Below, one piece after another: positions 1-12,506 of a DNA stretch of 64,000 nucleotides (its first letter is position 1; each line of letters starts with the position of its first letter). This stretch comes from Prinsepia uniflora (taxonomy: Eukaryota; Streptophyta; Magnoliopsida; Rosales; Rosaceae). The notes beneath the pieces were generated by a model that searched no databases, was not told the origin of the DNA, and worked only from the letters and a program-made list of their open reading frames with translations. The stretch is from assembly GCA_032719365.1 (NCBI GenBank), contig CM064876.1, forward strand, positions 55,547,864 through 55,611,863, in the 5' to 3' direction. The position numbers were made by a program, and so were the translations under genes.

Positions 1-934
1 GTTTGGTGTACATGCCTCGTCTCTCGTACTTGACTTATCTATGCAATTCCCCTTCATCTCTTTCAGGTGATTTACATTTCGTCGATGTTTAGATGAATTT
101 AAGTTTTTATACATTCTTTTATTAACCAAACTTTCAGGAAAAAAGGAATTCGCAAATTGTTGAGTTTCAACTTTTATTAAAACAACTCTTTTCTGTTTGA
201 CGACTTGATAATTAGGGACAATTATCGTCATTATGTTTTAAATTATAGATTGATAGAATCTGGTCTTGAATTATATGCCCTATGCAAATTCCTTTGTATC
301 CCTAGCCTTGTCTATAGTTAGGCACTAATCTGACATCCTTCTTGCTCATGTCATATCGACACCAATATCTTAGCCGATTGTTCTTTGTTCCTAAAGTTGC
401 AAACCACGGTACGGATCATACCGGTATCAGCCACGAAATAAACTTCTCAGTATGATTACTTGAGTTAGTGTGTCGGCAAAGTTACGAGGGTAGTTGCCCG
501 TACGGATCATAACGACCCAGGTTTTTGCAATAAGCATTCAAGTTGTAGAAATTGGGGCTTGATGGAAATTGTAGTTATGTGCACGATTGGAACCTTATCT
601 TCGGATTTTGTACTTCAATTTATTAAGGACTTGTACCTAGAGTTGGATTACTTCAAAAAGGAATTAGCGCGCGTTTGTCTAAGTTTATCTAAGTCGGTCT
701 GTTTGACTAAGCGAAAATTAGGAGTACCGAGGGTAGCGTCTTGTGGAAACTTCCATTCATCCAACATGTCATCCATTTGGTGCATTGCATTTTGCATACC
801 GCTAAATGAGATATGGATTTAATAAAAATGAAAGCCATTGGCCCTTCTAACCTGCCTGATACAAATGGATGGTGATTCTGTATAGTTTGACAAACGGTTT
901 AAATTGCAACTGCAAAAAAATGATATAATATGAG
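1..934. other. 3' flank of the DnaJ gene, no gene seen
   Basis: AT-rich sequence with only short, unrelated open frames. The part next to 935 probably holds the 3' UTR of the DnaJ gene, whose transcript runs leftward. No transposon termini or RNA gene recognised. Confidence 0.5.
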
Positions 935-3900
935 CTACCTATCACAATTCAATATCTTCTCACTCAATGCCAGCCAGCAAGTTCCGCTAAGACATTGGAA
1001 ATATTTGACAGCATGGCCCCGTCCAATACCCCTTCTGGGGGAAGAAAAAAAAAAATCCGGAGCCAAGCTTTGGTCGACGGTGAATGTAAACCTGGAATAT
1101 TATACCAAACTAGAGGTTGTCTCTCAGCCATTTTAGAGCACCATTTGTAACAGACCTGTGTATATTCCAGACTTTTTCGTGAATAGCAAGGCACATGATG
1201 AGAGCATTACTGTTAAAAGAGAATATGCATATGAAAAACAGTATACTCTACACATGGGTCATTTGATCTTACCCGGCAAAGTCTTTTAGCTTCTTCCATG
1301 GGTCATTTTGATCTTCTCCTTCCTCTGTTTTCTTCCCAACCGCTCCAACATCAGGTTCCATGCTAGTTTCTGCAGAAGCAAAGGATCAAATTCAAGTCTG
1401 ATAAATCTGTGCACTGAGCTCAAAAACTGTATGAAGTGTTCTGGCATGCACCTTTGTTACACGTTCAAAGTTTGCAAAGGTTTTTTATTTTTATTTTTGA
1501 TACATATGATCTTTGGCAGGGGGCTATACACATTAAGTATCAACCTCACCCTTTGCAAAGGTTGAACTAGAGACCTCCCACTCCATAGTAGGTAGGAATA
1601 CCACCAGATCTTTGAGAAAGAAAGAATACCACTAGACCAGTAGTACTGGTGGAAAAATTTGCAAAGGTTTATGAAAGGGCTTGAACATATCAACGAATGA
1701 TTAATTGCATTTTAGGGCAATCAGACAGAAAACACATCCTCAAATGATAGAGATTACTTACCGGCTGGCTGCACTTTAGGGCGAGTACGTGAACGTTTGG
1801 TGGTACTATTCTTCAGTAAAGCAAGCTCTTCGAGCAGTTCGCGCTCATTGGCACTACAGAGAAAGAATACCCGCAGGTTAACATTTCAATGAAATATTAC
1901 ATATTTACAAGAAAGTAGAGACTTAAAGATCTCTTTGATGTGCATTACTCAAGAGATTTTTTTCAAACTACAATTAGAAGGAAAAAAAAATTGCATTACC
2001 TGATACGATTTGGTATTGTTACTTTAATCATAAATATGTGGTCACCACGTATTGATGGTTTGTTCAGCTTTGGTACTCCTTTTTTGGCCAAGACAAGAAT
2101 GTCCCCAGGTTGGGTACCTGGTGGGATTTGTAGTGTAGTAATTCCTTCGACTGTATTTACCTGTTTACATGCCAGGAATTCAATCTATTAGTCCTACAAA
2201 AACACCGATGAGCAGTAATAGGAAAAAAAGGGAGAACAAATTCCATACATATACAGAAAGCCCTGTAATTCACTTCATTCACTAAGTTGGTTGAAAAAAA
2301 TAATCAAACAAAATAGAATTCCAGCTTCTGAGAAGGAAATGACAAAAGAACAAATGGGAAATCTGGAATTATTTGGTCTCTATGGTGTCAATGCACAATG
2401 GCCACATTCTTTCATGGCTCCTCCAAAATAGACTAGTGAGCATGCATGCCCACGTGACAACATATAGGTGGTCTGTTGAAGGAGTGTGATGTTATGGAGA
2501 TGTAAGCTTCATCCACTAAGTTAACAAAAAACTAAGGTTGAAAGTCCACCATATTGCCAGTATAATTCACGTTTTAATACTAGTCCAAAAACATTAAAAA
2601 CTGTACGCCTGTAATGAGATAGGTATGCTATGCGATAAAACCTAATCAATTAAATTTGATCAAGTTAGTCGACGGCCGAAAGAATAAACTACGCACTTAT
2701 CTAATGCACGAGTCTGAATAAACATAACAAACTATACCTTAATAATAGCCCCCAATATGGCATCCAAAAAGCTGACAGTAACTGTTGAGGAGAGATTTAT
2801 GCCATCTCTTTGAATTCCTTCTACTTCTTCAACATCAAGATATACATAAAGATCCCCAGGAGGGCCACTGATGGAATAATAACAAGATCAATAATTAGTT
2901 CCACACCAGGCATCAAAATATAATACATATCCACAAACCATGAATATTTTGATTAAATCTTTTCTTTCAGCCAAAACAGTACATCTCACAGAAAATAAAA
3001 TTAATATTACGTGGGGCTGAAGCGTAAATTAAGAAAAATGATGAAATCCTGGAGGAGGCTAAATTCTTTAAAGTATGACATCCTCAACTCCATTGGGTAA
3101 AACAACTTCAATTTTCCCTACAGTGCAGAGATCAACATGACAGGCTGCAGACAAGGGTATGGCTTAAATGACATACAAATTTGACAGCACACATGCCAAA
3201 GTCCGTATGCTGTGATAATGCAAAAGCCCACGAAAAAAGAACTATACAACAAGATGAATCAGTCTTCAAAATCTCAATCATCTTCCCAGAAATTTTCTTT
3301 TTATGAGAATTTTCACATGATTTTTCTGTTATAATGCTAGATTTTGACTAATAAGCCTTCTATAAATTTTGTAGCATAAATAGTGCTCCCACAAGGTAGT
3401 TAATCTAGCCTCTAAACAATCAATTATCTGTATGCAACTTTCCAATTATAAATATTGAACATTAGCTTTAATAATACTTGTAAAGCATCAATGACGAGAA
3501 TATGTAGCTCCAATAAAAACTATGCATATATTTTCTATTCCCATAAATAATGGCAATATCTACCTGCATGCAACTTTCTAATTATAAATATTTAACATTA
3601 GCTTTAATAATACTTGTAAAGCATCAATGACGAGAATATGTAGCTCCTATAAAAACTATGCATATATTTTCTATTCCCATAAATAATGGCAATATCTACC
3701 TTACACATAACGAAAGACAATCACTTGAAACTTTGTTCAATATTGTACCAGAAAGACTTAGTCGCAGAGATTTAAAAAAAAAAAAACCACCTACCCTCTT
3801 GGTCCAGCATCACCCTCTCCAGCAACTCTTAGAATGCTTCCAGTGCTAACACCAGGAGGGACTTTAACTTTAATATTTTTCTTAACACGAACACGTCCTT

Positions 3901-6900
3901 CGCCAGAGCACTTCCGACAATATTCAGAAATGATTTCCCCATCTCCACCACAATTTGGACACACAGAAACCTAACATGAACAGAAGGATAACTCAAACAA
4001 TTGCATATCTAGCTGAACAGAAGAATAAGAACCTGTAGTTGTGTAATGCAGTAAAAACATAAAACTAAGCCCTTAAACATAACTACTTGGGAAAACTTTC
4101 AAATTTATCATAGATTCATAAGATTCGTGCAAATCTAGAGCTCAATGAGGCCACTAGAGCAATCAGTTCCATTTATGAGGCAAAGAATGGGTCATTAGCA
4201 TTTCTCACCAGCTAAAAACAATTTACATTAACTTTCTTACGTGCATATAGCACCCTCCAGATCAACCATATCATTCCACATTTATGTATTCATCACATGT
4301 AAATTTAGACTCATCCAGTTTTGTGGACATGTTATAAATGCAATCAGTGAAATATATTCACTATATATGTACAAAACAGCAAAATTTTATAAACCAGAGG
4401 CAACTAAGCTGTGAAAACAGTAAGAGATAAAACATGATAATTATAAGCACTATTAGACTACATACTTTTTTCTGATTTTGACTCAAATATGATGTGTATC
4501 AGAAAAGTGAAAAGAAAACATCAACAGAGGCATGGAAACCAGAAGCCCAAAGTTACCTGCGAAAACAAGCCAAAAGGTGTCTGATCTGTTTTCATAACTT
4601 GACCCCTCCCACCACAAGTAGAACAAATCCTCATTTTCGACCCTACTTTCCCACCAGTTCCAGAACAAACTTCACATGTTTCCAGATGGGAAAGGTCAAA
4701 TTCGTTTTCCACTCCAAATATAGCCTCAACAAATTCTAAAGTGATGTCATAACTGAACATATTTGACCAGAGTCAACTAAGAAGTCGTCCATGGTATATT
4801 CATTTTGTATAACAACTATAACTGAATGATAGGAGAAGGAAGAAATTTTCTAAGATAGTGAAGACAAGCACTAGAGAAATATAACATGCTGGAAATAGTA
4901 AGAAGTGATAGAACAAGATTATACATGAAAAAAGCAGCAGCGAGGCCCTAAAATTCTTTTATCATTATGTTCACAAGGCATAGTAGAGGTTACCACGTAA
5001 GATCGATACAGGACATGAAACAACACTACTCATTATTGATAGCAACTCAAGCTCATCATGACAACCCAAGAAATGGATATTTCTAGGCACTTACATGAAA
5101 ATAATCTTCTCAAGCAATCAATCAATTCCAAACTGAATTTCTTAATCATCGTTTAGCCACATCTCTGCTTAGACTCTCAGACTTTAATATATCCACTAGT
5201 ATGAACCAATCTTTATAACTTAGCTTTTCAACAAGGGAAAGATACTATTCTAATACGAAGAAAAGATGAAATTAAATTAATAACTTAAAAATCGGGTTAA
5301 GGTATAGGTAAAATAAAACGGTTTTTGGATATGTATTAAATAAAATCAATACTATGAATACTAAAATAATAATTGCTTAATAATATAACAGTTTATCATC
5401 GTAAAGAAAGTTTACTGCAAAAACAAAGATATCCTGTCTCTCCTCAGTTGAATGTATATTACACCTACTTGATGAGCCAACTTCAAATGCAAATAATAAA
5501 CAACTTACTAAAAAACTTTCTTATAATTGGAAAATTGGTACAGACATAATCAGGCCACAAAACTGGTAACAAATATGTACAGAAAGTTGTTTTACACAAA
5601 CTTATGCAAGTATCCAGTGAATATAACTGTAGAATGTACCAAGAAACCTGCCCTAATTAAAACTCAATGTGTATGGTCTGCAACATTATGAGTCATGACT
5701 CACCGTATATCTTCACCCTTAGTAACTGTACTACGACGCCGTGTTCCAAAACCAGTATCCATACCAGAGAATCCACTCATACTCGGGCCGAAAAATGTCT
5801 CAAATAAATCAAAAGGATTAGTCTGCAAGAAACGAGGAGCAAAAATAGTGTAAATTTTTAACTTCTGATAAGCATTACCACTTGGCAAATGATTATGGAA
5901 AACATTCCATAGCATGCATAGTTGCTTATACATGACACAATAATGTAAAAAAATAACACCTTTTACCTTTTACCCATGTTGAAGAATAAGAAGAATATAG
6001 TATCTAATTGCATTCACCATTCAAAAAGAACTATCATAATCAAGGAAACAACTGAACACAGTTTCTCTGATCTTAATAAGCAAATACAGATATTGCATAC
6101 AGATGCTGGGAAGACATTCTTTCTCATGGACTACAGGCGATCAACATGTTCTAATAAGATACAAGCCATCCAAGACAAGGAAACTGCTCAACAGATAAAC
6201 CCAAGATTGAATGCCGACCAATAAACAATGCAAATATAAAATAAAATGTCACCCATATGCATTGACTGTGAGCAAATATCACATAAACATAGCAGAAACT
6301 AGCTAAAAGTATAATCTTAAATAATTGGTATATTGGGATCGTTTACTACTGAACTAATTCTGCCACGTAGGAAAATTGCAAAAACTGGCATATATCTTTC
6401 CAGATAATATTGCTATATAAAGAATGTTGCAGAGGATGAAACATGTGCCTTAAATATTAAAGATGGTTATTTTTTAAAACACATTCACAATTTTGGATGG
6501 CTTAGGGGCAAAGTAGACTCTCATTATCTCTAAAGATCTGGATGTGTGTGTGCTGAAGCATGTCTATTGTGCTGTACAGGGATTGCAAGACAAACGGAGG
6601 TCACATTGTATCAAAATGCATCCAAAAACTGGATGCTGCATAGTGTTGACATGCAGATGCAAGCTTGTACATGCAAGAACTGATTGCCACATGTTTGTTC
6701 ACCAGATAAAATTAGAAAAAAGAATATGCGACTATATCCACTACCGTATAGGCACTTGAAGCTCCCCCCACAGTGCTCTTAACTCCAGCATCACCATATT
6801 GATCATATAAAGCACGCTTCTTATCATCTGATAGCACCTGACAGGGTTGTACTTCAGAATTCAACAGATAATATTATCAATCTGAAAAAAGAAAAGTAAG

Positions 6901-8636
6901 ATAATGTACTTAATGGGAGAATAAGAAAAACAAAACAGGCATATAACCAAATATTTACTGATTACAAACAAAGAGAGTTTATACACGTTTCAAAAGCAAG
7001 GATAGCCCAGAAATACAATCTGAAAAAATGGTTGGTGATGTCATTGGGAGAGATGAAAGTCATGCTAGGAATCATGAGGAGATATGAGCTAAGGTGAGTT
7101 GGAGTATTGTCATACAATTAACTAAGGTGAGTTGGACTATTATCAGCACTATAGGCACAAGTTCAGATAAATGTTGTTCAGTGATTCAAAGTCTTTAACA
7201 CGAAGATATGTAGCAAGTGCATCTATTGCAGTTCTGTTGACAACATCCCTTATATGATTCAAAAGGGAAGCATTGTAGAGAAGACAGAAGGCGAACCACA
7301 TATTTACAAAAAATCAAATATAAGGCAGCAAATTAAAAATGAGTTTTTAATGCTAACCGTCAATAAGGAGGAAAAATCAATACCAGGAAATACAAGATTT
7401 AAGGAAAACCCTCCTCAAGATGAAAATCCATATATGGTACATAAAATGAATGCAAAGAACTTTGATATTTTTATGTACCAGTACATACGTATTTTGTTGA
7501 TGTACCTAAGTATGTCAGTAAAATTTAAGTAAACAAAGTGTATCACAAGTACAACACTATAATGCATGGACTGTGTTTCCTATAGTTTATTACTAAGTTC
7601 ATTGCTACCTGTAGAGGCACGACAAACATGTCTTTGGGAAAGATGAGACCAAGCATAAATACTCGTACCTCATATGCAGCACTGATCTCTTTAAACTTTT
7701 CAGTTGCTCCTGGTTGCTTGTTTACATCAGGATGGTACTTGAGGGCGTAATCAACAGCAGGTCAGGATCGAATAAAAATATATAAGATGAAAAACTATGG
7801 TGCTAATTATTCTTTTGGAACATGATAAATAATGCACGATAATTTAGAAACAAATATAACTCGAATTCACAATTTCAAAGGTGCCTCTCTATTATAACAC
7901 AAGATGGCAGCATGATGCACTGTTGATAGTCGAAACACAAAATAAACTACAATGGCTCCCAAAAGATGCCACAGCTGCCTCATTTTAACAGAAAATTTGA
8001 CCACTAGTGACAGAAACATGCCTAAAAGCATGCTAAAACTTTTGACCAATTGCTTCCAAACTCTCGATATAATATTTGCTGAGGGAAAGTGGATGTCAAA
8101 GAATGGTTCTTGCTGTTTTTTGATTACTTAAAGAAAATCTATAAGATTGCAAGTTACCAGTTGTTGAGAAAATGCCTATAAATTATGGATAATGCTATTT
8201 GGACACACTAAATTGACAATATTTAGCGAACATGTTGATGAATCAATTATAAGTCGGTAACTGAAATTTCAGGTATTAACTACCAAATTCAAAATTAATT
8301 TAATTAAAAAAAACAATTGCTTGGAAAAATGGGGATGAAAATAAGTACCTGACGAGCTAGCCTTCGATAAGCGGATTTGATTTCCTTGCCAGTTGCAGAT
8401 TTGGGAACCCCAAGAGTGGCGTAGTAATCCCCAGAAGCAGCAAACACTATCCCAACGCGGCGTTTGGCGTTGGATTTCCATGGCGAAGTGGCAAAAGAAG
8501 ACCAAGAATTAAGGGATACGAAGCTCCTGTGGCTCCGTAAATGGGTCCCACCCGATGCAAACGAAGAAGAAGAAGATGGAGAGAAGAGAAGGTGAGGGGA
8601 GGAGGAGGGAAGGAAAGAGAGGGCTGTGGCCGCCAT
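935..8636 (-). CDS. Plastid type-A DnaJ/Hsp40 co-chaperone, 11 exons
   Basis: Co-chaperone that would deliver clients to plastid Hsp70 and stimulate its ATPase. Exons read from GT-AG borders and phase: 8349-8636, 7669-7737, 6745-6837, 5704-5822, 4557-4752, 3795-3970, 2738-2867, 2000-2160, 1762-1853, 1273-1369, 935-1034; about 506 aa. Residues 1 to about 65 are Ser-rich and basic, like a chloroplast transit peptide. The J domain starts at DYYATLGV, with HPD opening exon 2. A linker (NPFDLFETFFG) follows, then four zinc motifs: CEVCSGTG, CSTCGGRG, CPNCGGDG, CRKCSGEG. The C-terminal domain has PPGDLYVYLDVEEV and IPPGTQPGD. The tail has DPWKKLKDFAG as in plastid DnaJA proteins. The start is the only Met in frame before the transit peptide. 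From memory it resembles Arabidopsis At1g80030 most. The last exon is uncertain (see findings). Introns hold a SINE and a 136-bp duplication. Confidence 0.93.
1484..1657 (-). mobile_element. tRNA-derived SINE in DnaJ intron 9
   Basis: On the minus strand the insert starts with an A-box-like TGGTCTAGTGG, has a B-box-like AGTTCAACC, and ends in an A-rich tail (AAAAATAAAAATAAAAAA). It is flanked by a perfect 13-bp target-site duplication, TTTGCAAAGGTTT, at 1471-1483 and 1658-1670. It lies between exons 10 and 9 of the DnaJ gene, in the same orientation as the gene. Box similarity is modest; the duplication and tail carry the call. Confidence 0.75.
3427..3700. repeat. 136-bp tandem duplication in DnaJ intron 6
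   Basis: Two direct copies with period 136 (for example GCAACTT at 3434 and 3570, TGGCAATATCTACC at 3551 and 3687), differing at a few bases. The second copy ends about 95 bp before exon 6 in plus coordinates. No coding content or transposon termini. Confidence 0.9.
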
Positions 8637-9689
8637 TGAAGTTGGGGGATCAGTACTGAGACGAACTGGTTGTGATTGTGTTTGTACTTATATCCTCCAT
8701 GGCTGAGTACTGAAACAGAAGATTTGGTGTTGGGGAGCTGACAGTGCTTCGAATACAAAAGGATGTGTGGTGTGACTTCCATTCATCCACCACGTTTTAA
8801 AAACTTAAATTAAATTATGCCACTCTTCTTTTCCCACGTCAGTCTTTTTTCTTGGTTCCTTTTTTTACATTCCTACACTAGTGAAGAAAAGGTACGAATT
8901 TTTTTTGTACTTTTACATTCCTACACTACTTTTTTAATAGTTTTTTTGGGAAAAAAAATTCCCTCAAAATAATAGTTTTTTAATAAATAATATTGAACTA
9001 TATTTTATTATTTTCAATTATTTGGGAGTAGGTTATCACTATTTCAATATTTGGTGGACCTATGTATATATGTTCACAATTAATTTAATAAAAGAATTGT
9101 GCCTTACTTTTTATTTTGGAAATAGGAAAATTCCTAAATTTGTATGACAAATTTAAGCAATAGTTTGGCTCTTGACGCTGGATCAAAATATACCCATGGC
9201 CTTTGACCCTGTTGAAGATCATTTTTTGTCAAATTTTCGTGCAAGTTGTATTTTCGAGCATGGTTGGAGATAACCCTGTTAATAGGTTCGTAAAAACCGA
9301 CCAAAAAATCGCACCGAAGTAGAATCGAACCGAAGAAAAATCGAGACCGTTTGCAAAAAACTGAAACGGACCGGTTTCAATTCAGTTTGATTTTGGTTTT
9401 CGGTATTATTGAAGTAAAAAATGTTCGAACGATCGATTACTCGTCATCCAATTACCAAGTGACACATGTTCTTCCTTAGTACTGTCACCGGTGTAGTGCT
9501 AGCCTAAAGTTCTCCGACGGTCAAATTAGTAACTTTGTTTATAAGTGAAAACTGTAAATTGTAAGTTTAGTAGAGTAATAGTGAATAGTAATTCTTAATT
9601 AGATTTATTGGGAAATATGTGCCTCCTATATATGGGTGAGTGGAATGTTCAATTTTCATAGTTTCGATGCGGAACAAATGCTCCTCAAT
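8637..9689. other. DnaJ 5' flank and AT-rich intergenic DNA
   Basis: The first 150 bp hold the 5' UTR and probable core promoter of the DnaJ gene. A TATA-like GATATAAG (minus strand, near 8685-8692) lies very close to the ATG and is only a weak candidate. A direct repeat TTTTTACATTCCTACACTA occurs near 8862 and 8912. Around 9290-9410 a stretch rich in AACCGA and GGTTTCGGT motifs looks like old transposon debris. No gene seen. Confidence 0.45.
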
Positions 9690-10478
9690 TTGCATGTTAA
9701 CACGTGTTACACAAATTGAGGGTGAAGATGCTTCCACGTGTCATCCCATCTTGGGCCCATTGTCAGGGCCATGTAAGTGACGTGGGCTTGGCTCATGTTT
9801 GATATTTGGGCTAATATGGTGTCAATAGAAGTCTCCCAAGGTCTTGATTGAGGTGGAATTTCTCGGGCGAAGACTTGTCTCATTCTTCCAGACTCGGTGG
9901 GAGGTATACACGTAGTTCTCTAAGTCCCTCGGTCGAGAGAGGTCACCAACCTGTTCTCGTGTGTGTGTGTATAGAAGTGACATGTGGTCGGTGTGTCGAC
10001 GAAGGCGTGTCGGTGGAAACACCTTGGTCGCCCCATGTGCGCAAACTTCTCGGTGCGTTCTTGGAACTAGGTAACTCGGTGTGTGTAGAATGGAACTCGG
10101 TGGTCATAGTGTTCAGAGTTAACTGAGCTGCTCGGTGTGGGACTAGCAAGGTCATGCCCGGACAAGTCGGTGCTGATGTAGGAGGCCCGAATAGTTGGTT
10201 TGAAAAGTTGCCACCTCGCGGTGTGCCTGGCTCGGTGGTACTTACACAGAGTTGGTTAAGGGTCCATGGTCGTCCTATCGACCTGGGTGCAATCGGTAGG
10301 TCTGGACCGAATCGGTTGACAGTAGTAAAGTTAGTGAGATGGTACAGAGGTCGTTTGTTAGTCTGAAGCGATTGGTCTCCCTCTATTAGATGTGTGACAC
10401 GTGTTGGTGGGATCTGGGTGGTTAGTGACACGTGTTGGCCACTGAGAATAGTGATGCCTTATTGTCCGTGTCAAGCTC

Positions 10479-10486
10479 TATAAATA
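10479..10486 (+). promoter_or_regulatory. TATA box of the Tat1 antisense ORF
   Basis: TATAAATA lies 300 bp before the ATG at 10779. The ATG directly follows a T-rich tract ending in TAG, like a 3' splice site, so the leader may contain an intron. The matching Tat2 region has TATAAATA on minus at 40523-40530. Confidence 0.5.
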
Positions 10487-10778
10487 GGAGGGGTCCTCCA
10501 CCGATTTCGTCACTTGCATTTTGAGAATTTGGGCGAAATTCTATCATTTTCAAAGGAGATTTTCAATCATCTTCTCGGTGACAGTTCTTACGGCAGTGCG
10601 ATTTCTAATCTGTCATCTTAACGGCGAAAAAATACAATAAGTGGTTATTTCTCTGACTTTGTCTATTAAAATAGGAACATATGAAGAACTGAGCATGAAC
10701 TGCATTAATTTTGTGGTCAAATCATCCAAAGTCTGGGTCGGCCTCTTTGTTGTATTTTCCCTGTCTTATTTTTTGTAG

Positions 10779-12506
10779 ATGTCCGAGAATAGTAACTCGA
10801 CATTGGAGGGGAAGTGCTACAACTCAGAGGTCGATGAGTCGTTAGACAGTAGTGTAAAAATCTTAATACCCCTCTCTGATAGTGAGGACGAGGAGAGTTC
10901 AGCCGATTTAGGGGAGAGGTCTTGGCCAGGTTAAAATGTGTCCAAGAGTTCTGGTAAAAAGGATAACCCTGCCCTTAAAGTGGTGATAACCGACCGCACG
11001 AGCGGTGGCAATGTTTTGGTCAACGTCAAGACCATCCTGAAGGAGGGTGTGCATAAGGAACTAAGGCTATCCCATGACCGATAGAGGGGGACTGTCTGTA
11101 TGCCCAAGGTTAATTCAGCCAGTCATGGGTCGGTCTTGGATGCGGTGCCGATAGAAAAAGTGATCTTTACAATGGATGAGATCATAAGAAGGAGACCGAG
11201 AAGGGGTTGGTAAAGACTCGCAGAGAGTTTTGGGTGCCCAAGTAGGTGGTCATTTGGTTACTGTGAAAGGATGAGATGTTAAGTAACCACCTCGGGCGGC
11301 AGGGCCTTGTTTTACACCGAGCGGACGCACCACGGGGTTCATCTGCCATTGCACCCCTGGTTGTGATAGGATGGTGAAGAAGATGGGGGTTTCACTCGGT
11401 CAGCTCAATCCCAATGTGTGCATTGTGCTCTTCTCCCTTTACACGGCCTTCAGGTGGACAGAGCAGCCCAAACCGACCTATGCTTAACATATGTACATGT
11501 ACGAGTTTGGATTCCAGTAACAGAGCACTGGTGGATATTCGTTCAGTGTCGAAAAAAAAGCAAGAGGGGCAAGTTCATACGCGTTATGTCGACCTCGTAG
11601 AATGCCTACAAAACGAAGTTTTATTTGGTCTGTGGCAAATGGGAGGGGAATATCGAGAGGGGTCCGATACTGAGAATGATTCATACCAAAGGTGCTTAGT
11701 AGTCTCGGTGTTGTAGTGTTGATCATATGTTTGTATACTGAATTTGTTTTTTGTTCAAGTGTTTTGTAGATTTTGACCTTTGTGATGGTGTACAGGTTTA
11801 TTCCCGACCGAGGCGATCATCGTGGAAGATAAGGAAATCATCTGGAAGGTAAAGTCGGTGTTGGACGACTTAGAGTGTAGCTAACGAATCCTTCGATTAC
11901 TAGGGTTTTAACACTCGGCCAGACTGATTGACGCGGATGAGCGTAAGTTTCTGTTATCGAGTTAAGGTTGTGTTTGTTTATTGATTTATTGTGCTGCGTA
12001 TGTGCTCGGTGTTGCAGTCCCGCCCCATCTTGGAAAAAAGATATATAAGGACAACTTGGCAGTCAGGATGAAAGCTGACAAGGACTTGAAGCAGAAGGCA
12101 TTTGTTTCCAAGGCTGCACAGCGCTTAGAAATCACACTGAATAAAAGGACGAAGACGAAGACTTTGAAGGCCAAGACTTCGAACCGAGTTAAGAGGCTGA
12201 AATCGAAGAGTCCTCCTCGGACCCCCAAAGGAAAACAGTGGAGGCCGAGGAGGAGAGGATCCTTTTGCCTGACCCAAAGTGGCTCAAGGTTCAAATAGAT
12301 GCCGAGGCAGTGTTGTCGGCCCAAGAAATGATTGGCGGGCCAGAGACAAGGACGATGTTGTTACCGAGCTATACTCTGCCCACGTCTCCACCTTGGCTGG
12401 ATCTAAGGATTTGGGAAATGCTGAAGAGGCGTTAGGAGGACGTGAACCTTGGGTTGTCCACTGAGAATGAGTCGATAATGGACCTTGACTCAGCAAGATC
12501 CTCATC
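10779..12506 (+). pseudogene. Tat1 antisense ORF, N-terminal part (gypsy-type 'Transposase_28'-like)
   Basis: Starts MSENSNST and is broken by many stops and frameshifts. A recognisable core near 11390-11530 reads GQLNPNV..., then PTY...YEFGFQ...QSTGG, matching the same core in the Tat2 antisense ORF (LGQLNPNVWI, PTYVQVVYLYEF). A Lys-rich segment follows at 12045-12230. This protein is the 'putative gypsy-type transposase' seen in many plant genomes; its role is not known. The frame stops where a solo LTR enters at 12507 and resumes at 14758. Confidence 0.65.

Noticed and set aside
559..822. 87-codon open frame left of the DnaJ gene
   Set aside because: No domain, no splice context, composition like the surrounding non-coding DNA.
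8447..8782. 111-codon frame overlapping DnaJ exon 1
   Set aside because: A shadow in another frame of the transit-peptide exon and its 5' UTR.
9943..10431. 162-codon minus frame opposite the Tat1 antisense leader
   Set aside because: Covers TCGGT-rich leader DNA; no domain and no match to the same region of Tat2.
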